48,242 bases of DNA from Lentisphaerota bacterium (GCA_016873715.1 VGWF01000016.1:1-48242); one strand, 5' to 3'. Positions 39,760-47,788 are shown, numbered from the stretch's first letter. The notes: generated from the letters alone by a model not told the origin. Made by a program: numbers and translations.

Positions 39760-40818
39760 TCAGGCCGTCCCCCCGGCCTCCACGGGGACGGCGCGGCCGG
39801 TCCGCGCGGACTCGTAGCAGGCCTCGAGGGTCCTCTGGCTTCGGAGTCCCGGGTCCGCGCCGTGGGACGGCTCGCGTCCCTCCCGGATCGCCGCCCCGAA
39901 CTCCTCGATCTCCGCACGGTACATGTTCACGGGCTCCGGATCGATCGCAACGCCCCCGCCGCCCGCACGAGCCTGCTGCGCGTCGTATCCTCCCGCGCCG
40001 TCGGCGAGGAACGCCGTCATCGCGCCCCGCTCCCCCTGCCCGATCGTGCCCGAGGCCAGGATGCTCCCGAGCGACCCGTACAGTTCGAGCCGGTTCTGGC
40101 TCGCCTCGTCGGGGATGCAGAAGAACGTGTCCACGATCCCCACCGCCCCGTTCTCGAAGGCCAGCGTGGCCACCGCGCCGTCCTCCGACGCGTAGGCGTG
40201 GACCAGCCGGCCGGTGACGCAGGAGACCTGCCGCACGGGACCGAAGAACATCTCCAGGAGATCGATGCAGTGCCCCCCCATGTCGATCAGCGATCCGCCG
40301 CCCCCGGTGGCGGGATCCTGCCGCCACGCGCCCGGGAGGGGCGGGTACCAGCAGGACAACTGCGCGCGGGCCAGCACGGGACGTCCCAGCCGCCCCTCGC
40401 GGACCCGCCGGAGGGCCGCCTGGTGCTGGGCGTGAAACCGCATCATGAAGGCGCAGCCCAGCCGGCGGTCCGCGCGACGGAACCCGTCGACCATCGCCCC
40501 GGCCTCGGCCACGCTCATGCCCAGCGGCTTCTCGCAGAGCACGTGCTTCCCGGCGCGCGCGCACGCCGCCGCCTGCCCGGCATGCGCCGCGGGCGGCGAG
40601 GCGATGTAGACCGCGTCGACATCCTCCCGAAGGAGATCCCCCAGGTCCGCCGCCGCCCGCGCGCCGAACTGCGAGGCCACGTCGCGGGTCGCCGCACCGT
40701 CGAGGTCCCAGACCGCCGCGAGGCGCCCGTTGCAGGCCCGGACGATGCCCTCGGGGATCGTGCGCCGGCGCGCGATCCCCCCGCACCCCACGACCCCCCA
40801 TCGAATCCGATCCGCCAT
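39760..40818 (-). CDS. Gfo/Idh/MocA-family oxidoreductase
   Basis: This 352-aa protein has WGVVGCGGIARRRTIPEG (Rossmann), AVYIASPPAAHAGQ, GKHVLCEKPLGMSVAEA with EKP, and GGGSLIDMGGHCIDLLEMFFG, the catalytic segment with His. MNMYRAEIEEF-type sequence (VNMYRAEIEEFGAAI) closes the domain. AAGGAGGAGGG lies a few nt before the ATG at 40818. It follows the DegT aminotransferase gene by 26 nt on the same strand. Members act on free sugars, inositols or sugar nucleotides; the AraC regulator nearby favours sugar catabolism or sugar modification. Confidence 0.92.
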   Translation of the reverse strand: MADRIRWGVVGCGGIARRRTIPEGIVRACNGRLAAVWDLDGAATRDVASQFGARAAADLGDLLREDVDAVYIASPPAAHAGQAAACARAGKHVLCEKPLGMSVAEAGAMVDGFRRADRRLGCAFMMRFHAQHQAALRRVREGRLGRPVLARAQLSCWYPPLPGAWRQDPATGGGGSLIDMGGHCIDLLEMFFGPVRQVSCVTGRLVHAYASEDGAVATLAFENGAVGIVDTFFCIPDEASQNRLELYGSLGSILASGTIGQGERGAMTAFLADGAGGYDAQQARAGGGGVAIDPEPVNMYRAEIEEFGAAIREGREPSHGADPGLRSQRTLEACYESARTGRAVPVEAGGTA

Positions 40819-40844
40819 GACCGCCCTCCTCCTTCGCTCCGGCC

Positions 40845-42155
40845 TCAGCTGTACGCCCGGATGACCTTGACCAGCGCGCCGGCGATCTCGGGCATGGCCT
40901 CCTCGGTGTACACCGGGTACGCGAAGCACGTGAACGTGTGCCCCTCGTGCCAGATCGCGTTGGGCACCTCCACGTGGGCGTAGTCCGCGCTGGCGGGATC
41001 GGTGTACTCCCGCGACGCGAACGGGAAGCCCGACCGCCCGAAGCCGCGGTGCTCCTGGAAGGCCTTCTCCGTGTGGCACTGCGGCCAGAAGACCTTCCAC
41101 GCGGGCGCGCCCTCGGCGCCGGCGGCCTTGACGAACTGCCGGATGTCGCACCCCATCCGCTCGATGTCGAGGGAGAAGGCGCAGACGTACCACCCGTTCC
41201 GGCGGTCCGGCGTGTCGACCGGCGTGTGCAGGACCTGCGGCAGCCCGCCGAGCGTCTCGAGCAGGATCCGCCCGTTGCGCCGGCGGGCCGGCATGTTCCA
41301 CGAGTCCATCCGCGCCAGTTCGGCCAGCCCGATCGCCGACTGCATCTCGGTCATCCGGTAGTTCCAGCCGACCCGGTTGTGGATGTACGGCAGCTTCTGC
41401 TCCAGCGCGAGGAGGTTCATGCGCTCGCGCACGTCGTAGCCGTGGTCGCGGAAGCTGCGCGCCTCCCACGCGAGGTCCTCGTCGTCGGTCGTGACCATCC
41501 CCCCCTCGCCGCCGGTGGTGAAGGTCTTGTTCTGGCAGAAGCTGCAGCCCGCGATGTCCCCGAGCGTTCCGGTCTTGCGACCCTTGTAGACGCCGCCGAA
41601 CGCCTCGGCGTTGTCCTCGATGACGCGGAGGTTGTGGCGCGCCGCGAAGGCCCGGACCCGGTCCATGTCGCAGACGTTGCCGTAGAGGTGCACCGGCATG
41701 ATCGCCTTCGTGCGCGGGGTCACCAGCTTCTCCGCGGACTCCAGGTTGATGCAGTGGTCGTCGCGGTTCACGTCGGCGAAACGCGGAATCGCCCCCGCCT
41801 GCACGATGGAGAAGCTCGACGCGATGAACGTGTAGCTCGGCACGATGACCTCGTCGCCGGGCCCGATGCCCAGCGTCGCGAGCGCCACGTGCAGCGCGGC
41901 CGTCCCGGTCGCCACGCTGATCCCGTGGCCGCTCCCCTGCCATTCCGCGAACCGGCGCTCGAACTCCATGCCGTGCGGCCCGGTCCAGTAGTTGACCTTC
42001 CCGGAGCGAAGGACCGCCTCGACGGAGCGGATGGCCTCGTCGCTGAAGGAGGGCCAGTGCGCCAGCGGCGCCGAGACGGCGCGCGGACCGCCGTCGAGAA
42101 CGAGCTTCTGGGACGCGATCCGTTCGATCGTCGCGAGGATGTGGGAGTTGTTCAT
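40845..42155 (-). CDS. DegT/DnrJ/EryC1 family aminotransferase
   Basis: This 436-aa PLP enzyme has TGTAALHVALATLGIGPGDEVIVPSYTF, the Asp of VIEDNAEAFGG that binds the PLP nitrogen (Asp181), and FCQNKTFTTGGEGGM with the PLP lysine (Lys210). RMTEMQSAIGLAEL is the usual dimer segment. Members transfer an amino group to 3- or 4-keto sugars or to scyllo-inosose. Paired with a Gfo/Idh dehydrogenase, an oxidation-then-amination step on a sugar or inositol is plausible. It ends 26 nt before the oxidoreductase and begins 59 nt after the AraC gene. Confidence 0.93.
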   Translation of the reverse strand: MNNSHILATIERIASQKLVLDGGPRAVSAPLAHWPSFSDEAIRSVEAVLRSGKVNYWTGPHGMEFERRFAEWQGSGHGISVATGTAALHVALATLGIGPGDEVIVPSYTFIASSFSIVQAGAIPRFADVNRDDHCINLESAEKLVTPRTKAIMPVHLYGNVCDMDRVRAFAARHNLRVIEDNAEAFGGVYKGRKTGTLGDIAGCSFCQNKTFTTGGEGGMVTTDDEDLAWEARSFRDHGYDVRERMNLLALEQKLPYIHNRVGWNYRMTEMQSAIGLAELARMDSWNMPARRRNGRILLETLGGLPQVLHTPVDTPDRRNGWYVCAFSLDIERMGCDIRQFVKAAGAEGAPAWKVFWPQCHTEKAFQEHRGFGRSGFPFASREYTDPASADYAHVEVPNAIWHEGHTFTCFAYPVYTEEAMPEIAGALVKVIRAYS

Positions 42156-42214
42156 GCCGCGACGATGCGCCCGTCGCCCGCGGCCCGCAACGCCAAAGAC
42201 GGCGAGTTCCGATA

Positions 42215-43150
42215 CTATTCGAACGTCCCCGGGCGCCGCCGGGGCCGGGCGGCGGATGGCGGCCCCGCCGCCGCCCGGTCCGCCGCGCCCGCGCCCGTCA
42301 CCGCCGCCCGGAGGCGGCTCGGGCTGACGCCCCTCCGGCGGAGGAACTGCCGGTTGAAGTTCGAGAGATTCTCGAAGCCGCAGGCGAACGCGATCTCGGT
42401 CACGCTCGACTCCCCCTCCGCCAGCAACCGGCAGGCGCGCCCCACCCTCAGCTCGTTGACGAACCTCGGGAAGGTGGTGCCGGTGTGCGCCCGGAAGAAC
42501 CGGCTGAAGGCGCCCGCGCTGAGGTGGACCAGCCCCGCCGCCTCGGCCAGGAAGACCGGCCGGTCGAAGTGCTCGTGGATGAAGCGGAACACGCGGTTCA
42601 TGCGCTCCTGGTCGAACGGGCTGCCGCCGGCGGCGTAGTCCGGGCTGGCCAGCGGCCGGCACTCCCGCGACCGCGCCAGGAGGTCCAGGATCTCCAGAAA
42701 CAGCGCGATCCGGCGCACGCCGGAGAGCCGCCCCATCCGGCCCATGCAGTCGGCGACCTGCGCCCGCGTCCGCCCGCGCACGTCCAGCCCCAGCGTGGCC
42801 CGCCGCAGAAGCCGGAGCACCGGCGCCAGGGCCGGCAGCCCCATCAGCCCCCCGCCCAGGCAGTCCGCCTCGAACTGGATCAGCAGCGCGTGCACGGGCG
42901 GCGCCCCGCCGGGCGCGTCCTCGTCGTTGCGGTAGAGGTGCGGGAGGTTGGGCCCCACCAGCACGAGATCGCCGGGCCGCAGCGCGGCGAGGTGGTCGCC
43001 CAGCATCCGGAATCCGCCGCCCGCAAGCACCAGGATCAGCTCGCACTCGCTGTGGAAATGCCAGGGACAGTCGAACCCCCGCCCCCGGATCTCCTTGAAG
43101 GCGAATCCCTCCTCCGGGGCGGTCGTCAGTTTCTGGTAGATCGGCTTCAT
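42215..43150 (-). CDS. AraC-family transcriptional regulator
   Basis: This 311-aa protein has an N-terminal cupin region (CPWHFHSECELILVLAGGG, LRPGDLVLVGPNLPHLY) and a C-terminal pair of helix-turn-helix motifs (VFLAEAAGLVHLSAGAFSRFFRAHTG, VTEIAFACGFENLSNFNRQFLRRRGVSPS). The His-rich cupin probably senses a sugar. It starts a minus-strand run that continues with the DegT and Gfo/Idh genes (59-nt gap), and it is divergent from the Gfo/Idh gene at 43480. It is therefore the likely regulator of this locus. The last 30 residues (GAGAADRAAAGPPSAARPRRR) are a disordered tail. Confidence 0.93.
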   Translation of the reverse strand: MKPIYQKLTTAPEEGFAFKEIRGRGFDCPWHFHSECELILVLAGGGFRMLGDHLAALRPGDLVLVGPNLPHLYRNDEDAPGGAPPVHALLIQFEADCLGGGLMGLPALAPVLRLLRRATLGLDVRGRTRAQVADCMGRMGRLSGVRRIALFLEILDLLARSRECRPLASPDYAAGGSPFDQERMNRVFRFIHEHFDRPVFLAEAAGLVHLSAGAFSRFFRAHTGTTFPRFVNELRVGRACRLLAEGESSVTEIAFACGFENLSNFNRQFLRRRGVSPSRLRAAVTGAGAADRAAAGPPSAARPRRRPGTFE

Positions 43151-43256
43151 CGCACACGGCGCGGACCGGAACGGTCGGTAAAGTATCGGTTTTCACCCGG
43201 GGACGCATAGCGGAAACGGCGGCAGCTCTGTTTTCCATCGGAGTACGCATGATCAC

Positions 43257-43281
43257 GGCCGCGACGGAGCGCGGCCCTCCA
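43257..43281 (+). repeat. ACGGAG hairpin repeat, copy 3
   Basis: Arm GGCCGCG (43257-43263), loop ACGGAG (43264-43269), arm CGCGGCC (43270-43276) and foot CTCCA (43277-43281). The arms differ at several positions from copies 2, 4 and 5, but every change is compensated on the other side. It faces copy 4. Confidence 0.82.
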
Positions 43282-43290
43282 TCGCTCATT

Positions 43291-43347
43291 CAATGGATAG
43301 GCAGGAGGATGGCCCTGGAGGGCGCCGCTCCGTCGGCGCCGTGCAAC
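43291..43347 (-). repeat. ACGGAG hairpin repeat, copy 4 (inverted)
   Basis: On the minus strand it reads GTTGCAC, arm GGCGCCG (43340-43334), loop ACGGAG (43333-43328), arm CGGCGCC (43327-43321), CTCCA, then a tail like that of copy 2 (GGGCC, later TATCCATTGAA). It lies 35 nt from copy 3 in opposite orientation, forming a BIME-like pair. Confidence 0.82.
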
Positions 43348-43479
43348 AGATCCTCGGCGCAACGTTCGCCACCGGTCTCAGCCGAGCACGTGGGAACCCT
43401 GCATGCGCGTTGAAACCTGCGCGGGATGGGTTCATCATCCGCTCATCCGCGAGGATCCACGGAGACGGAGGGAGCGCGC

Positions 43480-44520
43480 ATGAAGAAGTACAACGTCGGG
43501 ATCGTCGGATACGGCTGGGCCGCCGAGGCGCACATCCAGGCCATCGATGCGACCCCCCTCGCCCAGGTCACCGCGGTCTGCTCGTCGCGCCCCCTTGACC
43601 CCGCGGCCCTGGCCGCCAAGCACGGGCATCCCCTCCGGGTCTTTCGCAGCCTCGACGAGATGCTCGCGCAGCCGGATCTCCACGTCGTGTCGGTCTGCTC
43701 CTATCACAAGCAGCACCCGGAGCACATCGTCGCCGCGGCCCGGGCCGGCAAGCACATCATCGCGGAGAAGCCGCTCGCGTTGAACGCGGCGGACATGCGC
43801 GCGATCGAGCAGGCCGTGAAGTCCGCCGGCGTCGCTTTCTGCGTCTGCTTCGAACTGCGGTTCTCGTCGCAGTTCCTCGCCGTGCGCTCCGTGATCGATC
43901 GCGGACTACTCGGACGGCTTCACTACGCCGAGGTCGACTACTACCACGGCATCGGCCCCTGGTACCGCGAGTTCCTTTGGTGCACCACGAAGGAGGACTG
44001 CGGCAGCAGCCTGCTCGAGGCGGGGATCCACGCGATGGACGCGCTCCTCCTGTGCATCGGCGACGAGGTCGAGGAGGTCTTCACGTACGGCTCGAAGTCC
44101 TCGCACGCGACCTACGCCCCGTACGAGTACCCGTCGACCACGTCCACGCTCGTCCGCTTCAAGGGCGGCGCGGTGGGCAAATGCGCGTCGGTCATCGACT
44201 GCTGGCAGCCGTACTACTTCCACACCCACCTCGTCGGCAGCGAAGGAAGCCTCCTCGACGACCGCTTCCACAGCCAGCTTCTCGCCGGCGTGCCCCGCAC
44301 CGCGTGGAGCCGGCTCGCCTACAAGCCCGTCGACTCCGGCGACGTGCACGACCATCCCTACCAGACGCAGTTCGGGGCGTTCTTCGACGCGATCGACCGC
44401 GGCGCCGCCATGCCGCTGACCGGCATCGACGAGGCCGCGCGCACGCACGACGCCGTCTTCGCCGCGATGCGCTCGCTCGACCTCGGCCGCCCCGTCCGCA
44501 TGGACGAAATCCGCGGCTGA
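43480..44520 (+). CDS. Gfo/Idh/MocA-family oxidoreductase
   Basis: This 346-aa protein has YNVGIVGYGWAAEAHIQAID (Rossmann), HVVSVCSYHKQHPEHIVAAARAGKHIIAEKPLAL with EKP, and CGSSLLEAGIHAMDALLLCIG, the catalytic segment. YYHGIGPWYREFLW is a variant substrate loop. GGAGGGAG lies 6-8 nt before the ATG at 43480. It is divergent from the AraC regulator and may be under its control. It could be the second dehydrogenase of a sugar or inositol pathway, with the DegT aminotransferase and the oxidoreductase at 39760. Confidence 0.92.
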   Translation: MKKYNVGIVGYGWAAEAHIQAIDATPLAQVTAVCSSRPLDPAALAAKHGHPLRVFRSLDEMLAQPDLHVVSVCSYHKQHPEHIVAAARAGKHIIAEKPLALNAADMRAIEQAVKSAGVAFCVCFELRFSSQFLAVRSVIDRGLLGRLHYAEVDYYHGIGPWYREFLWCTTKEDCGSSLLEAGIHAMDALLLCIGDEVEEVFTYGSKSSHATYAPYEYPSTTSTLVRFKGGAVGKCASVIDCWQPYYFHTHLVGSEGSLLDDRFHSQLLAGVPRTAWSRLAYKPVDSGDVHDHPYQTQFGAFFDAIDRGAAMPLTGIDEAARTHDAVFAAMRSLDLGRPVRMDEIRG

Positions 44521-44532
44521 CAACAAGCCGGC

Positions 44533-44597
44533 CCGAACGGCGCCGACGGAGCGGCGCCCTCCAGCCCGTTCTCGCGTATCTCCATGGAACGGGCTGC
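44533..44597 (+). repeat. ACGGAG hairpin repeat, copy 5, with a second hairpin
   Basis: Arm GGCGCCG (44539-44545), loop ACGGAG (44546-44551), arm CGGCGCC (44552-44558) and CTCCA. A second hairpin follows: CAGCCCGTTC (44562-44571) pairs perfectly with GAACGGGCTG (44587-44596). The first arm starts 18 nt after the stop of the Gfo/Idh gene, so the element may also end its transcript. Confidence 0.85.
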
Positions 44598-45029
44598 GCC
44601 TCGGCCCGCCGTCCTGTCGTCTCGAAGGCGGATGGCCGCGGCCGTGACTTTGTGCACTTCCCTCAGGTGATCGCCCGATACCCGGGACTTGGCAGAAGAT
44701 CAGTGCGCGAACCCGGGCATGCGTTCCGCTCACTTCATGTGTGGACACCCCCGCCCACCCTTGCGCGACACCTCAACAAGGCCACCGCACCAAGCCGTTT
44801 TCCAAGGCTTGGACGCCATGGCTGCGCGGTCGTCCAAGGGTTGGAAAACGCCATCGCCTCGATAGTGTTCGCGAGGTTCTGCAAGAAAGGAGAAGGGTCA
44901 TGGATTGCCCTCTGGGGGGCTGAAGAACCCGCAGGAGGAGACTTCCTCAAGCCGACGATCGGCGGCGGAGACGAGAACCGCGCCGCCGCCTGGGGTCCCA
45001 GCCTGCGAAGGGCCCGGTCGCCCCGAAAG
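44598..45029. other. Intergenic region without a supported gene
   Basis: These 432 nt lie between convergent genes. They contain the inverted repeat 44796-44850, a possible promoter on its right side, and a tiny 7-codon frame (44899-44922, encoding MDCPLGG) with AAGGAG upstream. A GGCGGCG/CGCCGCC hairpin near 44961-44990 could end the outer-membrane protein transcript. No protein gene is supported. Confidence 0.5.
44796..44850. promoter_or_regulatory. TTTTCCAAGG-type inverted repeat overlapping a possible promoter
   Basis: The left arm 44796-44812 (CGTTTTCCAAGGCTTGG) and right arm 44834-44850 (CCAAGGGTTGGAAAACG) pair with two mismatches. Each arm is itself a small palindrome (TCCAAGGCTTGGA; TCCAAGGGTTGGA). 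TTGGAA in the right arm, 16 nt and TAGTGT form a moderate plus-strand promoter. The repeat could be the operator of this promoter. Confidence 0.5.
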
Positions 45030-46073
45030 TCAGAAGCGCATCGAGCCCGAGAAGTTGATCGAGTAATCCGCGAACGCAGCGTCACCGCGCGAGATGCGGC
45101 CGTAGGTCAGGGTGCGATTGCGATAGACCGCAATCGGAACCGTCAACCCCGCGTGCCAGCGGCCCTTGGTCCACGAGATGCCGGGCTCAAGCCCCACGGA
45201 GTAGCCGGGGCGGCGAGTGCCCCGGCTGCCGCCGATGACGTCTTCCGAAGGCACGCCCTCGACGCGGCCGCCGAAGCTCAGCGCCAGCCTCTGCGAGGGC
45301 CAGACGACGTAGTTCAGACCCATCCGGCCCATGTAGGAATCGGGAACCGAGTAGCCCGTCTCCGGGACGAGTTCACGCGGATTGAAGAGGTAGAACCCCT
45401 GCATGTACGACGACAAGTTGCCCGCAATCGCGAGGAAGCCCTCCGTGCTCGCGTAGAACCCCCACCCGCCGTCGCCCGGCTGGATGGAGGAATCCACATA
45501 ACTCAGCGTAGGACCGTTGGTCGAATAGGAGATGTCCGTCGCCCTGTAGTCGCCGGTCGGCGCCTTGCCGCCGAGGCCCACGGCGATGTTGCCGCGATGA
45601 TGGGTCTCGGGCTTGAGCAACCAGTACTGAAGACCGAGCCGGACATCGGCCAGGCCGTACGCGTACGTCGAATGGCGGTTGATGCCGTCATGCTCGTAAA
45701 GCGAGGAGCGCTCGTGCCAGACGAACGGCATCGTGAAGTTCACCGAGAAACGCTGGGTGGCATTGTAGGCGATGATGGTGTCGAGGAAGTTGCTCCAGTT
45801 GTCCACCTGCGTTCCTTCCGCCTGTCGCTGCGTCTGTTCCTCGTCTCCACTGAAATGGCGGTCGGAGTGAAAGTAGCGGTAGGCGAGGCTCAACTGCCAC
45901 TCGCCCGGCTCGGGAAAGCCATCGCCATGCATGACCATCGCGCCGCAGCCGCCGCCGCGGGCAATGACACAGCCTTGAGCCAAGGCGTCGGTGGGGGCCA
46001 GGATCCCGGCCAGCAAGCAGGTGATCCCCGCCAGCCGCCGGGCGATTCGTCGGATCGTGTTGTTGGTTCGCAT
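45030..46073 (-). CDS. Outer-membrane beta-barrel protein (transporter-like)
   Basis: This protein of about 347 aa has a signal peptide (RRLAGITCLLAGILAPTDALA). Alternating-strand sequence follows: EWQLSLAYRYFHSDRHF, QRFSVNFTMPFVWHER, DVRLGLQYWLLKP, IAVGLGGKAPTGDYRA, GWGFYASTEGFLAI, HAGLTVPIAVYRNRTLTYG and the end YSINFSGSMRF with C-terminal Phe, the outer-membrane assembly signal. GLGGKAPTGDY is typical of the phenol-degradation MetA-like or other transporter barrels. The Cys/Gly-rich start of the mature part (CVIARGGGCGAMVMHG) is unusual and could bind metal. An upstream ATG at 46160 is less likely. Confidence 0.85.
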   Translation of the reverse strand: MRTNNTIRRIARRLAGITCLLAGILAPTDALAQGCVIARGGGCGAMVMHGDGFPEPGEWQLSLAYRYFHSDRHFSGDEEQTQRQAEGTQVDNWSNFLDTIIAYNATQRFSVNFTMPFVWHERSSLYEHDGINRHSTYAYGLADVRLGLQYWLLKPETHHRGNIAVGLGGKAPTGDYRATDISYSTNGPTLSYVDSSIQPGDGGWGFYASTEGFLAIAGNLSSYMQGFYLFNPRELVPETGYSVPDSYMGRMGLNYVVWPSQRLALSFGGRVEGVPSEDVIGGSRGTRRPGYSVGLEPGISWTKGRWHAGLTVPIAVYRNRTLTYGRISRGDAAFADYSINFSGSMRF

Positions 46074-46755
46074 GGTTCGCACGGGTTGCCTGACGAGGAT
46101 TCGCTCTTCGGGCGGCACGGGCAAGCGCCCGTCGGGACCGGCCTGGGGCAGCGTCCTCATGGCGGCGAAGCTGCCAGAGTACCGGGGGGAAGGCAAGAAC
46201 GAGATGCGGAGGGACCCCGGGCCGGTCGTGGCCTGCACCGGCACGTCCGGAGCGCGCGTTGACGGGGTCGAAGCGCGAGGGAGAGACCGACGTTCGACCG
46301 GAGTTTGGTGTTGGAGGCGCAAACCCATGAGAAGATCAGCGGGCGGCCGTGGAATTACCGACGTGATGGGGAATCGCTTTCCGGGTGGCGTGGGCACCCG
46401 CCCTGCTTCGCAATCCGGACCGCGGGCGCCCTGGTAGCCCATCCTGCGCGATCAGAAACCGCTTGCGCCGCGCTCGCCGGCGGGCTTACAACCGACACGA
46501 GCCTGCGGTCAACCCGCCGCCGGCACGTTGGAGGAACGGGGCTTGAGGGGACGAGCGGAGAACGCAAGGAACGGTCGGCCACGGGCAGTGACGCATATCA
46601 GCTTCTTGCCGATGACCTGCTACGCCTCAACACACGTCCGCAAGTCGCGTGATTGCAACGAACCGCTTGAGGTTCTCCACGCGCGCGCCGGGGCCACGCT
46701 CCGGTCTCTTTGGGCATAAGACCTTTCGGCAATCATAGAGAGAAAGGAACGAGAG
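46074..46755. other. Intergenic region without a supported gene
   Basis: These 682 nt lie between divergent genes. Open frames here (for example 46305-46652) have no recognisable protein features or ribosome sites and are not accepted. A small inverted repeat GGTCT...AGACC around 46705-46725 and a weak TTGGGC/TCATAG pair precede the gene at 46756. I see no RNA gene. Confidence 0.5.
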
Positions 46756-47307
46756 ATGAAGCGATTGGGCATGATGGTGTGCGTGTTGGGTGTCTTCGTG
46801 TGCAACGCGCCGGCGGACGAGTCATCCGCAGGTGCGGCCGACGCGAAAGTCCGGGTCGGCGTGTACGATTCACGAGCCATTGCGGTGGCATTCGTCGGTT
46901 CTCCCCTCTACCAATCCTCCGACGGCAAGAAGCTGTCAGACATGATGGCGGAGCACAGCAAGGCAAAGGCGGAAGGCAACCAGAAGCGGGTCGCCGAACT
47001 GGAGGCATGGGTCAAGGCCCAACAGGCCCTGTTGCACAAGCAGGGGTTCAGCACTGCGCCGGTTGACGACATCCTGAGACAGATCAAGGATCAGATGCCG
47101 GCGATCGCGAAGGCGGCGGGCGTCGGTCCGATCGTGTCAAAATGGGACACAGCAGCCCTCTCGAAGTATCCATCGGCGGAGCTGGTGGACGTGACGATGG
47201 AACTGGTAAAGGCCTTTCATCCGACCGAGAAACAGCTGAAGGCGGCTACCGATATTCAGAAACACAAGCCAATCCCGCTGGAGAAGGCGGAAAAGACCGA
47301 CGACTGA
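46756..47307 (+). CDS. Exported protein of unknown function, Skp-like composition
   Basis: This 183-aa protein has a signal peptide (MKRLGMMVCVLGVFVCNAPA). The mature part starts KVRVGVYDSRAIAVAFVGS, and continues with a Lys/Glu-rich helical region (MMAEHSKAKAEGNQKRVAELEAWVKAQQALL) and FSTAPVDDILRQIKDQMPAIAKAAGVGPIVSKWD. The overall plan (short strand, long helix, strand) resembles OmpH/Skp periplasmic chaperones, but I cannot confirm the family. GAAAGGA is found upstream. It is followed after 94 nt by a lipoprotein gene on the same strand; both may work in the periplasm. Confidence 0.8.
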   Translation: MKRLGMMVCVLGVFVCNAPADESSAGAADAKVRVGVYDSRAIAVAFVGSPLYQSSDGKKLSDMMAEHSKAKAEGNQKRVAELEAWVKAQQALLHKQGFSTAPVDDILRQIKDQMPAIAKAAGVGPIVSKWDTAALSKYPSAELVDVTMELVKAFHPTEKQLKAATDIQKHKPIPLEKAEKTDD

Positions 47308-47401
47308 AGAACCGGATGCCAACAACGGCGTCCGTGATTGCCTCGACCCGCGGCGGGTCTCGGCATCATCACGCCGGGCGTTCGCCGGCGAGAAGAATGA
47401 C

Positions 47402-47788
47402 ATGAAACGCTGTTTCCACAGCTTTCTCGCACCCGTGTTGCTGCTCGCTGCCTCTTGCACGACACCACAGCACCAGACCCCCTGGCGCGTCGAGAAAACG
47501 GAGATCGCGCTCTACCATTCGAGCACGGTTGATCCGCAATCCGGATTCATCCTTCACATTGAGTACTGCGCCGCCAAGCTATCACGCGGGTCGGACGTAC
47601 TACACGTTGTCTACAGACCCATCGACTTCCCGGGCAGGAATCCAGGGTTCGCAGAAGGCGACACTGTCATCGTTGGTGGAATCGACAAGGCGAAGGATTT
47701 CGGTGCGGTGGAGGGGAACGATTACTGGATCAGCGACATCAAGGTAGCCCAATCGGCCAACAAGCCGGATGCAGGCAACGGCAAGTAG
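47402..47788 (+). CDS. Small lipoprotein of unknown function
   Basis: This 128-aa protein begins MKRCFHSFLAPVLLLAASC, a signal with lipobox AASC, so it should be lipidated at Cys19. The rest is beta-rich (FILHIEYCAAKLSRGSDVLHVVYRP, DTVIVGGIDKAKDFGAVEGNDYWISDIKVAQ) with no known domain. The ribosome site is weak. It lies downstream of the exported protein gene. A GACCCGC/GCGGGTC hairpin at 47345-47359 separates the two and could weaken read-through. Confidence 0.72.
   Translation: MKRCFHSFLAPVLLLAASCTTPQHQTPWRVEKTEIALYHSSTVDPQSGFILHIEYCAAKLSRGSDVLHVVYRPIDFPGRNPGFAEGDTVIVGGIDKAKDFGAVEGNDYWISDIKVAQSANKPDAGNGK

Larger units (their letters stand above)
43151..43479. other. Divergent intergenic region with hairpin repeats
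   Basis: These 329 nt between the AraC gene and the second Gfo/Idh gene carry no gene. They hold an inverted pair of ACGGAG hairpins (43257-43281 and 43316-43340), a 21-nt sequence shared with the fabI promoter region (43407-43427), and GGAGGGAG before the ATG at 43480. AT-richer stretches near 43175-43195 (TAAAGTATCGGTTTTCACC) may contain the AraC promoter. Confidence 0.6.

Noticed and set aside
42009-42040. Further ACGGAG occurrence (CTCGACGGAGCGGATGG)
   Set aside because: The flanks do not form the 7-bp arms and CTCCA does not follow, so it is not a member of the hairpin family.
46305-46652. 115-codon plus-strand frame in the gap before the exported protein gene
   Set aside because: No ribosome site, no conserved-looking segments, and mixed composition unlike its neighbours.
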